A DNA stretch of 64,000 nucleotides from Maritimibacter sp. HL-12 (GCF_900177545.1 NZ_FXBQ01000001.1:1258122-1322121), one strand, 5' to 3'; positions 18,923 to 30,454 are shown, counted from the first letter of the stretch. Notes: generated from the sequence alone by a model not told the origin. Numbers and translations are program-made.

Positions 18923-21900
18923 CTCGCTTCATCGCCCTCCTTGCCACCGTGCTGGCGCTCAGCGCCCTGCCCGTGACGGCGCAGGAGACGGTTTCGGATG
19001 GCCCGGGTTTTCTGGAAAACTGGCTTGAGAAGAACCTTTCGGCAGCGGGCCGGGAGGTTCAGGTGCGCGGCTTTGCCGGGGCCCTGAGCGCACAGGCGAC
19101 GGTTGAGGAGATCACCATCGCCGACGACGACGGGATCTGGTTCATCCTGCGCGACGCGGTGCTCGACTGGACCCGCTCGGCCCTGCTCACCGGGCGGCTC
19201 GAAATCGAAACCCTTTCGGCGCGCGAGATCGAGATTCGGCGCATGCCCGTCGCGATCACCGACGGGCCACAGGCCGAGGCTTCGGATTTCGCCCTGCCGG
19301 AATTGCCGGTGAGCATCAAGATCGGTCAGGTCACCGCCGAACGGGTGGACCTCGGCGAAGACCTTCTCGGCACCCCCGCCGTGGTGCGCCTGGAGGGCGG
19401 CGGGCGGCTCGACGGCGGTGCCGGCGAGGCGCGGTTCACCATCGAGCGGATCGACGACAAAGAGGGCGTGCTGCGCCTCGATGGTGCCTATGCCAACGAC
19501 ACCCGCACCCTCGCGCTCGACCTGGCGCTGAACGAGGGGCCGGGCGGGATCGCCGCCGGGCTGATCGGGCTGGAAAGCGGCGGCCCGGTCGATCTCGAAA
19601 TCAGCGGGACCGGGCCGATCGACGATTTCGACGCCACCATTGCGCTTGCCACCGACGGCTCGCAGCGCCTTGCCGGGCAGGTGGCGCTGCGTCCCGGCCA
19701 GATGCCGCAGGATATCGCCTTCCAGGCTGAGCTTTCCGGCGATCCCTCGGCGCTACTCCAGCCCGAGACCCGCGAATTTTTCGGAACCGACGTGCGCCTT
19801 GCGGTCGATGGCGTTCGGCGCGGCAACGGGCTGACCGAAATATCCGCCTTCGCGCTCGATGCCGGGGCGATGTCGCTCTCGGGCGACGTGGTGCTGCGCG
19901 AAGGCGGCTGGCCGCTGAAGCTCAACATCGCGGGCCGGATCGCGCGGCCCGATGGCACCCCCGTGCGCCTGCCGCTCGATACCGGGATGCGCGCCAACGA
20001 AGTGGATCTGGCCTTCGCCTACGATGCCCGCAGCAGCGATGACTGGAGTGGATCGCTGCGTCTTTCCGGGCTCGACCGGCCCGATATCTCCGCCGAAAGC
20101 GTCGAGTTGCGCGGGGCGGGCAGCCTGTTTCCCGGCGGCGCAGACCGCGCGCCGAACCTCTCCGGCACGGTGGATTTCGCGGCGCGCGGGCTTGGTGCAA
20201 CCGACCCCGCGCTCGAGGGTGTTCTGGGCCGGGACATCACCGGGCAGACCCGTTTTGCCAAGGCGGGCGGCACGCCGCTGAGGCTCAGCGCGCTTCGACT
20301 CGAGGGCGAGGATTACGGTGTGACCGGCGCGCTTTCGCTCGGCACCGACCTTGCCCGGCTCGACCTGCTCGCCCGGGGAGACATCACCCTCCGGGCCGAC
20401 GATCTCGCCCGTTTCGCCCCGATCGCGGGCCTGCCGCTCACCGGGCAGGCGCGGCTCGATATCGGTGGCGACGCGGCCCTGCCCGGTGGGCCTTTCGACA
20501 TTGCCATTCGGGGCGACGCGCAGGATATCGGCATCGACGAGCCGCGGCTCGACGCGCTGTTCGACGGCGCGAGCAGGCTTGAGGTCAATGCCCGGCGCGA
20601 CGCGGAAGGCACCCGGATCGAGCACTTCGCGATCGTCTCGGAGCATGCCCGCGCCGAGGGTGCTGCCACGCTGAAAACCGGGGCCAGCATCGTGGACGCG
20701 CAGTTGGAGATCACCAACGCCGACCGCCTTGCCGAAGGGCTGGACGGCCGGGTGGCGCTGTCAGCAACCGCGCGGCAGGCCGGGCAGGACTGGGCCTACG
20801 ATCTCGACGCCAGCGCGCCCGGTACGGCCACCGCCAAGGCGACGGGCACGCTGCGCAGCGGGCGCAACGGGATTGAAACGGTGAGCGCGGATCTGCGCGC
20901 ACAGATCGAAAGCCTCCGGCCCTATTCCGGGCTTGCGGGGCAAAACCTGAACGGTGGCCTGACGCTGCAGACCGAGATCGAATTCGCACCCGAGAGCGGG
21001 GATTTCGAGGCGTCTGGCACTGCCGAGGGGCGCGAGCTTGCGCTCGGGGTCGACTTTCTCGACGACCTGATCGGCGGGGCGAGCGATCTGGCCTTTGCCT
21101 TGCGCCGGGAGGGCGGTATTGCCGTGCTCGACCGGCTCGACCTGACCACGCGCGAGGTGACCATCGCGGCCACCGGGCGCGACGAGGGAAGTGCGCCGGA
21201 GGTCACTTTCACCGCGCGGCTGCGCGATCTCGGTCTCTTGGTGACGGGACTTGACGGCCCGGCCGAGGCCTCGGGCGACGCGGTGCTGGGAGGTGGCCGC
21301 TGGCGGGTTGCCGCGACGGGCACCGGGCCGGGCGGCACCACGCTTTCGGTTCGCGGCGATCTCGGGGCCGACGGCACCGATCCGGCGCTCGGCCTGGAGG
21401 GACGCGCGCCGCTCGCCCTCGCCAACCGCTTGATCGCGCCGCAACAGCTTGCCGGGACGGCCAGCTTCGATCTCGACCTGAACGGGGATTACGCGCTGGC
21501 GGCACTTTCCGGGCAGGTCACGACCTCCGACGCGCGGCTCGCCTTGCCGGGCCTGCGGATGGCGCTCGACCCGATCACCGGCAGCGCCCGGATCGCGAAT
21601 GGCCGCGCGACACTTGATCTCGGCGCGGAGTCTTCGTCCGGGGGCCGCCTCGACGTTACCGGCCCGGTCGCACTCTCGGCCCCGTTTTCGGCCGATCTCG
21701 CCTTGCGCCTCTCGGCGCTTGGCCTCACCGATCCAACGCTGTTCGACACCAGCGTGAGCGGGGAGGTTGCGCTGGACGGGCCACTGACCGGCGGCGGACG
21801 GATCTCGGGGCGCCTCGCGCTCGGCGCGGTGGAGTTGCGGGTGCCGGAAACCGGCTTCGGCGCAAGTGGCACCCTTCCCGACCTTCAGCACCTTGGCGAG

Positions 21901-22665
21901 CCCGCAACCGTGCGCGAAACCCGCCGCCGGGCCGGGCTGATTTCGCAAAATGGCGGGGGCGGCGCGCGCCCCTACGCCCTTGATCTCACCGTCGACGCTC
22001 CGTCGCAGATCTTCCTGCGCGGGCGCGGGCTCGACGCCGAGTTCGGCGGCTCGGTCCGGATCGGCGGCACCACGGCGAGCGTGGTCCCGCAAGGCGGTTT
22101 CCAACTCGTCCGGGGGCGGCTCGACCTGCTCGGCAACCGCCTCGTGATCACCGAGGGGATCGTGACACTGGCGGGCAGCCTCGACCCGTATCTCAGGGTC
22201 GTCGCCGAAACCCAGGCCGACGACACGCAGGTGCGGATCACCCTCGAAGGCCCGGCCTCGGAACCGGATGTGCGTTTTTCCTCCTCGCCCGACCTGCCGG
22301 AGGACGAGATCCTCGCCCGCCTCGTTTTCGGACGCGGGATCGAACAGATCTCGCCGTTCCAGGCGCTCAAGCTCGCCAGTGCCGTGGCAACTCTCGCCGG
22401 GCAGGGCGGCGCGGGCACCGTCAATGACTTGCGGCAGGGCTTCGGCCTCGACGATCTCGACGTGACCACCGACGCCGAGGGCAACACCGCGGTGCGGGCC
22501 GGCACCTACATCAACGAGAATATCTACACCGATGTCACGGTGGGGCAGGACGGCAATGCCGAGATCAACCTCAACCTGACGATCACCCCCAACATCTCCG
22601 CGCGCGGGAGCGTTTCGGGCAGCGGCGATACCGGGCTCGGGGTGTATTTCGAGAAGGACTATTGA
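18919..22665 (+). CDS. tamB: translocation and assembly module protein TamB
   Basis: This 1248 aa AsmA/TamB-like protein spans the periplasm as a long beta-taco groove. The N-terminus is a signal anchor. Most of the chain is repetitive beta structure rich in Leu-Asp-Gly. The conserved DUF490 domain occupies the last 350 residues, with VVPQGGFQLVRGRLDLLGNRL and an ILARLVFGRG motif. The TTG start overlaps the tamA stop (TTGA), so the two are translationally coupled. The C-terminus (YFEKDY) is typical for contact with TamA. Confidence 0.92.
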   Translation: MTRFIALLATVLALSALPVTAQETVSDGPGFLENWLEKNLSAAGREVQVRGFAGALSAQATVEEITIADDDGIWFILRDAVLDWTRSALLTGRLEIETLSAREIEIRRMPVAITDGPQAEASDFALPELPVSIKIGQVTAERVDLGEDLLGTPAVVRLEGGGRLDGGAGEARFTIERIDDKEGVLRLDGAYANDTRTLALDLALNEGPGGIAAGLIGLESGGPVDLEISGTGPIDDFDATIALATDGSQRLAGQVALRPGQMPQDIAFQAELSGDPSALLQPETREFFGTDVRLAVDGVRRGNGLTEISAFALDAGAMSLSGDVVLREGGWPLKLNIAGRIARPDGTPVRLPLDTGMRANEVDLAFAYDARSSDDWSGSLRLSGLDRPDISAESVELRGAGSLFPGGADRAPNLSGTVDFAARGLGATDPALEGVLGRDITGQTRFAKAGGTPLRLSALRLEGEDYGVTGALSLGTDLARLDLLARGDITLRADDLARFAPIAGLPLTGQARLDIGGDAALPGGPFDIAIRGDAQDIGIDEPRLDALFDGASRLEVNARRDAEGTRIEHFAIVSEHARAEGAATLKTGASIVDAQLEITNADRLAEGLDGRVALSATARQAGQDWAYDLDASAPGTATAKATGTLRSGRNGIETVSADLRAQIESLRPYSGLAGQNLNGGLTLQTEIEFAPESGDFEASGTAEGRELALGVDFLDDLIGGASDLAFALRREGGIAVLDRLDLTTREVTIAATGRDEGSAPEVTFTARLRDLGLLVTGLDGPAEASGDAVLGGGRWRVAATGTGPGGTTLSVRGDLGADGTDPALGLEGRAPLALANRLIAPQQLAGTASFDLDLNGDYALAALSGQVTTSDARLALPGLRMALDPITGSARIANGRATLDLGAESSSGGRLDVTGPVALSAPFSADLALRLSALGLTDPTLFDTSVSGEVALDGPLTGGGRISGRLALGAVELRVPETGFGASGTLPDLQHLGEPATVRETRRRAGLISQNGGGGARPYALDLTVDAPSQIFLRGRGLDAEFGGSVRIGGTTASVVPQGGFQLVRGRLDLLGNRLVITEGIVTLAGSLDPYLRVVAETQADDTQVRITLEGPASEPDVRFSSSPDLPEDEILARLVFGRGIEQISPFQALKLASAVATLAGQGGAGTVNDLRQGFGLDDLDVTTDAEGNTAVRAGTYINENIYTDVTVGQDGNAEINLNLTITPNISARGSVSGSGDTGLGVYFEKDY

Positions 22666-22689
22666 GCGCGGAGGGCCACAGCTTGGCAC

Positions 22690-22905
22690 GCACCACAATC
22701 GGCCATGGCCCGAGACGCGGCGGTAAACCCTTAACCAATGCTCGATATTCACCGGGCGCGCGCCGGGCACCACCGCACGCGGCCGCTCGACCGCGGTGTA
22801 GATCTTCGCGCCGCAGTTGAACCATGCGAGCCTGATCGCGGTTCGGCCAACATCAGGGGGCGCAGGGCGAACCCGGCGGGCAGCAGCCCGTCGAGATCGC
22901 CCTGA
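22690..22905 (-). pseudogene. possible frameshifted gene fragment
   Basis: Between tamB and the SapC gene the minus strand carries two protein-like pieces in different frames. The first contains GDLDGLLPAGFALRPLMLAE. The second, after a frame change, contains RLAWFNCGAKIYTAVERPR followed by PVNIEHWLRVYRR. Neither piece has a start codon with a ribosome site. It may be a decayed gene, but I cannot name the family and chance coding in GC-rich DNA is possible. Confidence 0.28.
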
Positions 22906-22912
22906 GGCGGGC

Positions 22913-23704
22913 TTAAGTCTCGGCTTCGGTCGCGTTCGATTTCGCGGCCTTCTTGCCTTTCTTCACAGGCTTCTGGGAGGGTTGTTCGGGGAGTCTCTGA
23001 ACGAGGCCCCCCATGTGCCCGAGTGATGCGAGGTGGAAGTAGATCAGCGCCAGCGAGTCGTTCCCGAACAGCTCTGCGACCCTGTCCGCCCCGAGCGCGG
23101 CGAGCTTGGCGCGGTTGACCCGGCGAAAGCCGGTCAGCGAATGCGACTGGCCATCGGGCAGTTTCATCGTGGCCACCGCCGGTTCGAGCAGATCGAGTTC
23201 GATCAGCCGGGCGCAGAATGAGCGCGTGAGCATGTGCTGGGTCTGATAATCCGAAGTGAATTGCAGCATATTCTCAAGATAGCGCGTGCGTTCGCCCTCG
23301 CTGTCGAACAAGCGCTCGCCGCGGCCCTCCCTGTTGAGCCCCTCGAAGCCTTCGTCGATGCAAAGCGTCAGGGTTTCGCCGTTCTCACCGGTGGCCGCAA
23401 AAACGAAGGGATAGCGCCGCAGGAAAGCAGGCACGTAGGTGCCGATCCAGTCGCCCTCGGGCGAGACGAACAGGTTTTCCTCTGCCCGAAGCCCGAGCAG
23501 CGCCACCGGCGCGATATCATCGCCCTCGCCGGCGAAGACGATCGGCATCTCGATACAGGCGGGCTCGAATTCCGCCACGACGATCGGAACCGAGTTCAAG
23601 GTCTTGGCAAATTTCCAGTTCGCGCCGGTCCGAACCGAGATATCGCGGTGGGTATCGGCCGAGATCGGAACGGCGTTTTCGTAAATCAAAAGCTGGTTGG
23701 TCAT
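22913..23704 (-). CDS. SapC family protein
   Basis: This 263 aa protein resembles the SapC family, first linked to S-layer export in Campylobacter but of uncertain role in alphaproteobacteria. Recognisable blocks are a WKFA-like start, then VPIVVAEF and FLRRYPFVFA, and a long acidic middle part. The C-terminal 25 residues are lysine-rich (KKGKKAAKS), an addition that could bind nucleic acid or be disordered. The ATG at 23704 follows GAGGG. No signal peptide is seen. It reads in the same direction as the urease genes but is separated from ureG by 156 bp. Confidence 0.75.
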   Translation of the reverse strand: MTNQLLIYENAVPISADTHRDISVRTGANWKFAKTLNSVPIVVAEFEPACIEMPIVFAGEGDDIAPVALLGLRAEENLFVSPEGDWIGTYVPAFLRRYPFVFAATGENGETLTLCIDEGFEGLNREGRGERLFDSEGERTRYLENMLQFTSDYQTQHMLTRSFCARLIELDLLEPAVATMKLPDGQSHSLTGFRRVNRAKLAALGADRVAELFGNDSLALIYFHLASLGHMGGLVQRLPEQPSQKPVKKGKKAAKSNATEAET

Positions 23705-23860
23705 ATCGGGTCTGCCCTCATGGATTCTGCCTGCACCTTCTGGACGTTGGCGCAGATCTGGAAAGTCGGCTCTGGAAAAGCCTCCCAAGGATTGGGAAAC
23801 GCGGTCAAAAGTCAAGCCGCCCGCGCTCCTACGAAATCCGTTCCGCAGCCACCGTGCCGG

Positions 23861-24487
23861 TCAGGAAAGGGCGAGCCCGCCTTCATCTTCGAGGAAGCCC
23901 AGCACCTGTTCAACCCCGACACCGCGGTGCAACTGGGCCAGGACGTAGGGCCGAGCCCCCCGCGCCCGCGCGGTGTCGGCTTCCAGCAGGGCTAGATCGA
24001 CGCCGACGTGCGGCGCGAGATCGGTCTTGTTGACCACGAGAAGATCGGATTTCGTCACCCCCGGCCCGCGCTTGCGAGGAATGTCCTGCCCGGCGGCGGT
24101 GTCGATCACGTAGATCGTGAGGTCGGCAAGCTCGGGGCTGAAGGTGGCGGCCAGGTTGTCGCCGCCCGATTCGATCAGGATCAGGTCAAGATCGGGAATG
24201 GCGGCATTGAGCTCGGCCACGGCGGCGAGGTTGATCGAGGCATCCTCACGGATCGCGGTATGCGGGCAGCCGCCGGTTTCGACACCCCGGATGCGGTCGG
24301 CGGGCAGCACCTGCGCCCGCACCAGGAACTCGGCATCCTCCCGGGTGTAGATATCGTTGGTGATCACCGCCATCGAGCAGCGCGTGGCCAGCGCGCGGGC
24401 GAGGTGCTCGGTCAGCGTTGTCTTGCCCGCGCCAACAGGTCCGCCGATGCCCACCCGGAGCGGGCCGCTCATTTTCCCAATGCTCAT
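23861..24487 (-). CDS. ureG: urease accessory GTPase UreG
   Basis: UreG is the SIMIBI GTPase that powers nickel delivery to apo-urease. The P-loop GGPVGAGKT is near residue 15, the nickel-relay motif is [15 protein letters not shown] (Cys and His), and NKTD is the guanine-specificity motif. The start at 24487 forms an ATGA overlap with the ureF stop. A second in-frame ATG (24472) is also possible. It is the last gene of the urease operon in this window. Confidence 0.96.
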   Translation of the reverse strand: MSIGKMSGPLRVGIGGPVGAGKTTLTEHLARALATRCSMAVITNDIYTREDAEFLVRAQVLPADRIRGVETGGCPHTAIREDASINLAAVAELNAAIPDLDLILIESGGDNLAATFSPELADLTIYVIDTAAGQDIPRKRGPGVTKSDLLVVNKTDLAPHVGVDLALLEADTARARGARPYVLAQLHRGVGVEQVLGFLEDEGGLALS

Positions 24488-25122
24488 GTGCGAAAGATCC
24501 TCACATCCATGGTTTCGTGCTGCAGCGCCGCAAGATCGCCCGCCAGAGCGCAGCCGCCGAGATCGTCGAGCGGCGCAGTGGTGGCTTGGGTGGCCAGCGT
24601 GGCGATCACCGGGTGCAGCCGGTGCAGCACCGCTTGCGCCGCGCTCTGACCAAGCGGCACGTGGCGGGTGGCGATGGTGACGAGGTTGCCCGCGAAACCT
24701 TGCAGATAGAGCGCGACCACATCGGCCTTGGGCAATCCTGGCGTGCGGGCAGCCTCGGCCAGCGCCACCGGCAGCATCCGCGCGGGCAAGGCGCGCCCGG
24801 TGATCGCCGACACCGTTCGGGCGAGCGCCGCCCCCTGTTCGCGCCCCTCGCGCAAGCGCTCGGCGGAGGGTTGCAGCGCCCGGGCGAGATCGTCCAGCGC
24901 GTCGAGATCGGCATCGTTGTCCAAGGCATGGCAGAGCAGCACGGCATCCTGCCAGCCCGCGCCGAAGCGCAAGATATTCGCCAGCCACGCCTCGAAATGC
25001 GCAGCGTCGGTCACGTGGCCCAGCGCGATCTCGCGCTCAAGCCCGTGCGAATAGGCGAAAGCACCGGTGGGAAACCCCGGTGAGAGCCATTGCACGAGCG
25101 CGAGGTGGGCCGGTGTCAGCAT
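24484..25122 (-). CDS. ureF: urease accessory protein UreF
   Basis: UreF is the all-helical accessory protein that, with UreD and UreG, forms the nickel-loading complex on urease. Family signatures are the [16 protein letters not shown] block near the N-terminus and the late helical part with [14 protein letters not shown] start at the ATG at 25122, one base after the ureE stop (TGATATG). No clear ribosome site is visible, consistent with coupled translation. Upstream in-frame ATGs would lie inside ureE. The product has 212 aa. Confidence 0.93.
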   Translation of the reverse strand: MLTPAHLALVQWLSPGFPTGAFAYSHGLEREIALGHVTDAAHFEAWLANILRFGAGWQDAVLLCHALDNDADLDALDDLARALQPSAERLREGREQGAALARTVSAITGRALPARMLPVALAEAARTPGLPKADVVALYLQGFAGNLVTIATRHVPLGQSAAQAVLHRLHPVIATLATQATTAPLDDLGGCALAGDLAALQHETMDVRIFRT

Positions 25123-25123
25123 A

Positions 25124-25591
25124 TCAGGCGTGGTGGTGATCGTGATCGTGGTCATGCCCCATCGTGCGGCCCGCGCCATAGGCACCGCCCTCGGGGCGAA
25201 ACGGGCCGGTCACCGGGCGCAGCCGCGCGCCGAGCCGGGCGAGCATCGCCTCGATCACGTGGTCGCGCCGAATGCGCAAGGCGTTCGCGCCGATCTCGCA
25301 GGGCGTGTGCCGATTGCCGATATGCCAGGCCAGGCGCGCCAGATCGCCGGTCACTTCCACCAGCTCTTCCGGCGCGGGCTCAACGCCGATCGCCCGCCCG
25401 TCGTCGAGCCGGAAGCCCCAGTGATCGTCGAGGTTGGTCACCGCGGTGAGATCGGCGAGAAATGCCACCCCGCCCCTGGTCACCAGCCTGCGGCGACGCA
25501 GGAGCCGCTGGTCGTAATCCAGCACCACGTGATCGGCGACCTGCGCCGGGGGATGCGCCAACAACTCGCGGGCAATCGGAAGTTCGGTCAT
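25124..25591 (-). CDS. ureE: urease accessory nickel chaperone UreE
   Basis: UreE is a nickel-binding metallochaperone that supplies Ni to the UreDFG-urease complex. The N-terminal domain (RLLRRRRLVTRGG...) and the metal-binding domain with GNRHTPCEI are typical. The last 12 residues are a histidine/aspartate-rich tail (GHDHDHDHHHA) that would bind several extra nickel ions. The product has 155 aa and lies 9 bp after ureC. Confidence 0.94.
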   Translation of the reverse strand: MTELPIARELLAHPPAQVADHVVLDYDQRLLRRRRLVTRGGVAFLADLTAVTNLDDHWGFRLDDGRAIGVEPAPEELVEVTGDLARLAWHIGNRHTPCEIGANALRIRRDHVIEAMLARLGARLRPVTGPFRPEGGAYGAGRTMGHDHDHDHHHA

Positions 25592-25600
25592 CGGCGCGCC

Positions 25601-27307
<1,707 letters not shown>

Positions 27308-27613
27308 CAGCTACCTCCGAAATTCTGTGGCCAACTTTGCTTGGATTGCGGCGTGGACACCCGCAGGCGTCCATGTTCGATTTGTGGAGTTCGGCGGTGC
27401 ATCGGGTTTCCGCTGAATATGTGAATCTTGGGGGGCTCCTGCGCGGGACGGGACCGCGCTGCTTCTTTCAGTTCCGGCGGTTCTCGTTTCCGAAGAGCGC
27501 GGCGATCGATTTCGTCGCCCGGGCCGCAAGCGGCCCGGTTCGCCCCCCACCCTCGGTCCGGGGGCGAACCTCCGTTTGGAGCAAAGCCGATCATGCCGGA
27601 AACACTTTGGCCA
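27308..27613 (-). other. 306 bp spacer between ureB and ureC
   Basis: This is the only large gap in the urease operon. The open frames across it are low-complexity Arg/Pro-rich translations without ribosome sites, so I see no gene. Its upstream half holds two strong inverted repeats, listed separately. The rest, next to ureC, shows only the ribosome site of ureC. Confidence 0.6.
27519..27570. repeat. tandem inverted repeats in the ureB-ureC spacer
   Basis: CCGGGCCGC (27519-27527) and GCGGCCCGG (27530-27538) form one perfect hairpin. GGTTCGCCCCC (27537-27547) and GGGGGCGAACC (27560-27570) form a second with a 12-base loop. They touch each other. In the ure mRNA they could act as a processing or stabilising element, or they may be a dispersed repeat. 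Confidence 0.65.
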
Positions 27614-27919
27614 TCACAAATCCCCCATCACGCCACCGTTGAACCCGAACACCCGCCGCGCCCCGCGATAGGGCACCAGCCGAACCTCGCGCGCCTGCCC
27701 GGGCTCGAACCGCACCGCCGTGCCGGCCGGAATGTCGAGCCGCTGGCCGCGTGCGGCGGCGCGGTCGAAGTCGAGCGCCGGGTTGGCCTCGGCGAAATGG
27801 TAGTGGCTGCCCACCTGCACCGGGCGGTCGCCGGTATTGGCGACCATCAGCACCGTCACCGGCGCGCCCGCGTTCAGGGTGATCTCACCCTCGGCGGGCA
27901 GGGTTTCTCCGGGGATCAT
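27614..27919 (-). CDS. ureB: urease beta subunit UreB
   Basis: UreB is the small structural subunit of urease (101 aa). The family start MIPGE, the [14 protein letters not shown] block and the FEPG..R.V.L.P motif are all present. A strong AGGAGG site precedes the ATG. It is separate from ureA, as in most proteobacteria, with 9 bp between them. Confidence 0.96.
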   Translation of the reverse strand: MIPGETLPAEGEITLNAGAPVTVLMVANTGDRPVQVGSHYHFAEANPALDFDRAAARGQRLDIPAGTAVRFEPGQAREVRLVPYRGARRVFGFNGGVMGDL

Positions 27920-27928
27920 CGGCGCCTC

Positions 27929-28231
27929 CTATCGGATCGGGTTGTGCACGGTGACGAGCTTGGTGCCGTCGGGAAAGGTCGCCTCGACCTGCACCGAGTG
28001 GATCATCTCGGGGATGCCCTCCATGCATTGCTCGGCGGTGATCACATGCGCGCCCGCCGCCATCAGGTCGGAGACGGCACGCCCATCGCGCGCGCCCTCG
28101 ACCACGAAATCGGTGATCAGCGCCACCGCCTCGGGGTAATTGAGCTTCACGCCGCGCGCCAGCCGCCCGCGCGCCACCATGGCGGCGAGGCTGATCAGCA
28201 GCTTGTCCTTTTCCCGGGGAGTGAGGTTCAT
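27929..28231 (-). CDS. ureA: urease gamma subunit UreA
   Basis: UreA is the gamma subunit (100 aa). The N-terminal [12 protein letters not shown] is the family hallmark, followed by [14 protein letters not shown]-type sequence (here [17 protein letters not shown]) and the C-terminal [12 protein letters not shown]. It assembles with UreB and UreC into the (ABC)3 enzyme. It lies 12 bp after ureD, with GGAGA upstream. Confidence 0.97.
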   Translation of the reverse strand: MNLTPREKDKLLISLAAMVARGRLARGVKLNYPEAVALITDFVVEGARDGRAVSDLMAAGAHVITAEQCMEGIPEMIHSVQVEATFPDGTKLVTVHNPIR

Positions 28232-28243
28232 CTCGTCGGTCTC

Positions 28244-29062
28244 CTAGATCTGCCATACCCGCGGCGGCGGGCCGGGCCTGAGCACCGCCAGCAGCCGCAG
28301 GATCTGTTTTCTGAGCGGCCAGCCATCCGCCGCCATCAGCCGGATCACCAGCTTGCCGTCGAAGCCGGAAGCCCCGCCCGACACGCCCGGCTCGTCGAGT
28401 TGCGCACGCACCGGCCCGGTGGCGTCTTCCGCCCCCGGACCAACCATCGCGAGCGTCGCGAAGGCCCGCGCGCCGTGCAGAACCGCCACCCCGGCGGTGA
28501 GCGCCTCGGAGGTGAGCCGCAGCGGCTCGACCAGCACCGGCCGCCCCGCGCGCAGGATGCGGCGACGATCATCGAAGGCGACGCGCGCGAGGGTTTCGCC
28601 CATCGCGGCACGGCCCAGAACCACCGCCTCCAGCATCAGGCAGGAGGCCCGCGCGCCGAGGTCGATCAAGGTTTCGCGCTCAAGTGCGCTCTGGTCGAAC
28701 AGGATGGTCTCCTGTGGCAACCAGTCGAGATGCGCGCCCTCCCCCAGACTGTGCACGACGCGGACCCGCGCCTTCGGGCCCGTGCTGCGATAGGCGCGCT
28801 CGGCGGTCTGGGTCGTGGCGGTGGCGCGGCAGCCGGCGTCCAGATCGAGCCGGTAATTCAACCGGTCGCCCCCCGCCAGCCCCCCCGAGGTGTTGAGAAA
28901 CACCACCTCGGGCCCGCAGGTGGCGCCATGAATGAACGCCTTTGCCGATCCCGACTGCACAAGCCCGTCGATCCGGGCACCGGCAGGACCGGGCCGCAGC
29001 CGCACATGGGCCGAACCATGACTGCGCTCGAAACGCGGGTCTGACGTGAGGGTGAGGGTCAT
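28244..29062 (-). CDS. ureD: urease accessory protein UreD
   Basis: UreD is the first gene of the operon. The protein (272 aa) is the scaffold that docks UreF and UreG onto apo-urease and conducts nickel. Typical sequence includes FLNTSGGLAGGDRLNYRL and the LPQETILFDQSAL block. I chose the ATG at 29062 (MTLTLTSDP). The open frame runs 30 codons further upstream but without a ribosome site or family sequence. The operon promoter should lie in the 176 bp between here and alkB, where I could not pick a convincing box. No urea transporter gene is adjacent. Confidence 0.9.
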   Translation of the reverse strand: MTLTLTSDPRFERSHGSAHVRLRPGPAGARIDGLVQSGSAKAFIHGATCGPEVVFLNTSGGLAGGDRLNYRLDLDAGCRATATTQTAERAYRSTGPKARVRVVHSLGEGAHLDWLPQETILFDQSALERETLIDLGARASCLMLEAVVLGRAAMGETLARVAFDDRRRILRAGRPVLVEPLRLTSEALTAGVAVLHGARAFATLAMVGPGAEDATGPVRAQLDEPGVSGGASGFDGKLVIRLMAADGWPLRKQILRLLAVLRPGPPPRVWQI

Positions 29063-29238
29063 CGAACGATCCGGCTGTGTCTGCCCGAACGCTAGCGGCT
29101 TCACCCGGGCCTGCCAGCCAAGGCCGGGCCGGAAGTGCCCGCAAGGGCGCAAGCCGGGCGTGTTTGCCTAGATTTCGGGCAGGCCGCCCATAACGACGCC
29201 ACTTTGCGCAAGACGCCCGGACGTCGAAAAAGGAATGC

Positions 29239-30378
29239 TCAGCGGATTTCCGGCGCGGGGAAATCGCCCCGCTTGTAGGGCGTCCAGTCGGTGATCTCGG
29301 GGTAATGATCCTTGCGCCATCTGCGCACCCTCGGGTTCATCACCCGGCGCCACAGCGGCGGCACCATCGCGGCCAGTGCCATCAGCGGATAGCCCAGCGG
29401 CAGTTGCGGCGCTTCCGCGTCCGGGTAGGTCTGCAACAGCGGATATCGCCGAGCGGGCTTGTAATGGTGATCGGAATGGCGCTGGAGGTTGATGAACTGC
29501 CAGCTCGTCGCCTTGTGGTCGGCGTTCCATGAATGATGCGGGCGGACGGGTTCATACTTGCCGTTGCCGAGATACTTGCGGGTCAGCCCGTAATGCTCAA
29601 CGTAATTCGTCAGCTCAAGCTGCCAGATCGCCACGAAGGCCTGGAAGATGAACAGCCCGAGCCCCTCCCATCCGCCGATGAGCAGCGCGAGGATCAGCGC
29701 CCCGGCCTGCAAAGCGGCATAGCGCCAGAACGGGTTGGCACCGTCGAAGGGCGAAAGATCGCGCCGCGCCAGCATCGCCTTCTCGGCGGCCCAGGCCGAG
29801 GCCGGTCCGCTCACGAGCACGCGCAGGAAATAGCGGTGGAACCCCTCGTTGTAGCGCGCCGTCACCGCGTCGCGTCTTGTACCCACCCAAGGGTGATGGA
29901 CGAGCAGGTGTTCGGTGCGGAAATGGCTGTAGAGCACGGTGGCGAGCAGAAGGTCGGCCAGCCAGCGCTCGAACCGGTCGGACTGGTGCAGGAGCTCATG
30001 CGCGTAGACGATGCCGATAGAGCCGGTCAGCACGCCGACACCGAAGAACACGCCGAGCTTCTCCCAACCGGTGAGATGGCTCGCGCCGGTGACATACCAG
30101 ATCGTGCCGTAGATCAGCACGATCTGGATCGGCAGCCAGATCCAGGTGATGAGCTTGTACCACAGCAGGTAGCTGTCGGGGGTCTCGGGGTCGGGGTTCT
30201 CGGTGTTGCGCCCGAGCACCGCGTCGAGCCCGGAATAGAGCCACCAGGCCCCGAGCGGCGGCAGGATCATCGCCCAGCCGCCGTAACGGGCCGAGAGGAT
30301 CACCAGCGGCAGCAGCAGCAGCGAGACCCAGAACGGCAACGCGGAGGAAAACCGCGCGATCACGGGAGCGGGGATCAT
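29239..30378 (-). CDS. alkB: alkane 1-monooxygenase (AlkB-type)
   Basis: This integral-membrane non-heme di-iron hydroxylase converts medium-chain alkanes to 1-alkanols. The histidine boxes are HELLHQ (first), EHLLVHHPWVGT (second), NYVEHYGL, and LQRHSDHH (third), all in family order among six transmembrane helices. The length of 379 aa is typical. The ATG at 30378 has AAAGG upstream. No rubredoxin, rubredoxin reductase or alkane regulator is encoded nearby, so electron partners must come from elsewhere. Confidence 0.93.
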   Translation of the reverse strand: MIPAPVIARFSSALPFWVSLLLLPLVILSARYGGWAMILPPLGAWWLYSGLDAVLGRNTENPDPETPDSYLLWYKLITWIWLPIQIVLIYGTIWYVTGASHLTGWEKLGVFFGVGVLTGSIGIVYAHELLHQSDRFERWLADLLLATVLYSHFRTEHLLVHHPWVGTRRDAVTARYNEGFHRYFLRVLVSGPASAWAAEKAMLARRDLSPFDGANPFWRYAALQAGALILALLIGGWEGLGLFIFQAFVAIWQLELTNYVEHYGLTRKYLGNGKYEPVRPHHSWNADHKATSWQFINLQRHSDHHYKPARRYPLLQTYPDAEAPQLPLGYPLMALAAMVPPLWRRVMNPRVRRWRKDHYPEITDWTPYKRGDFPAPEIR

Positions 30379-30454
30379 GGCACGACCTTTCGAAGCCCTC
30401 GGTTGCAAGCATACGCCGCGTTGCGATCACACTCAACGGGTGTGGCGGTATGAC

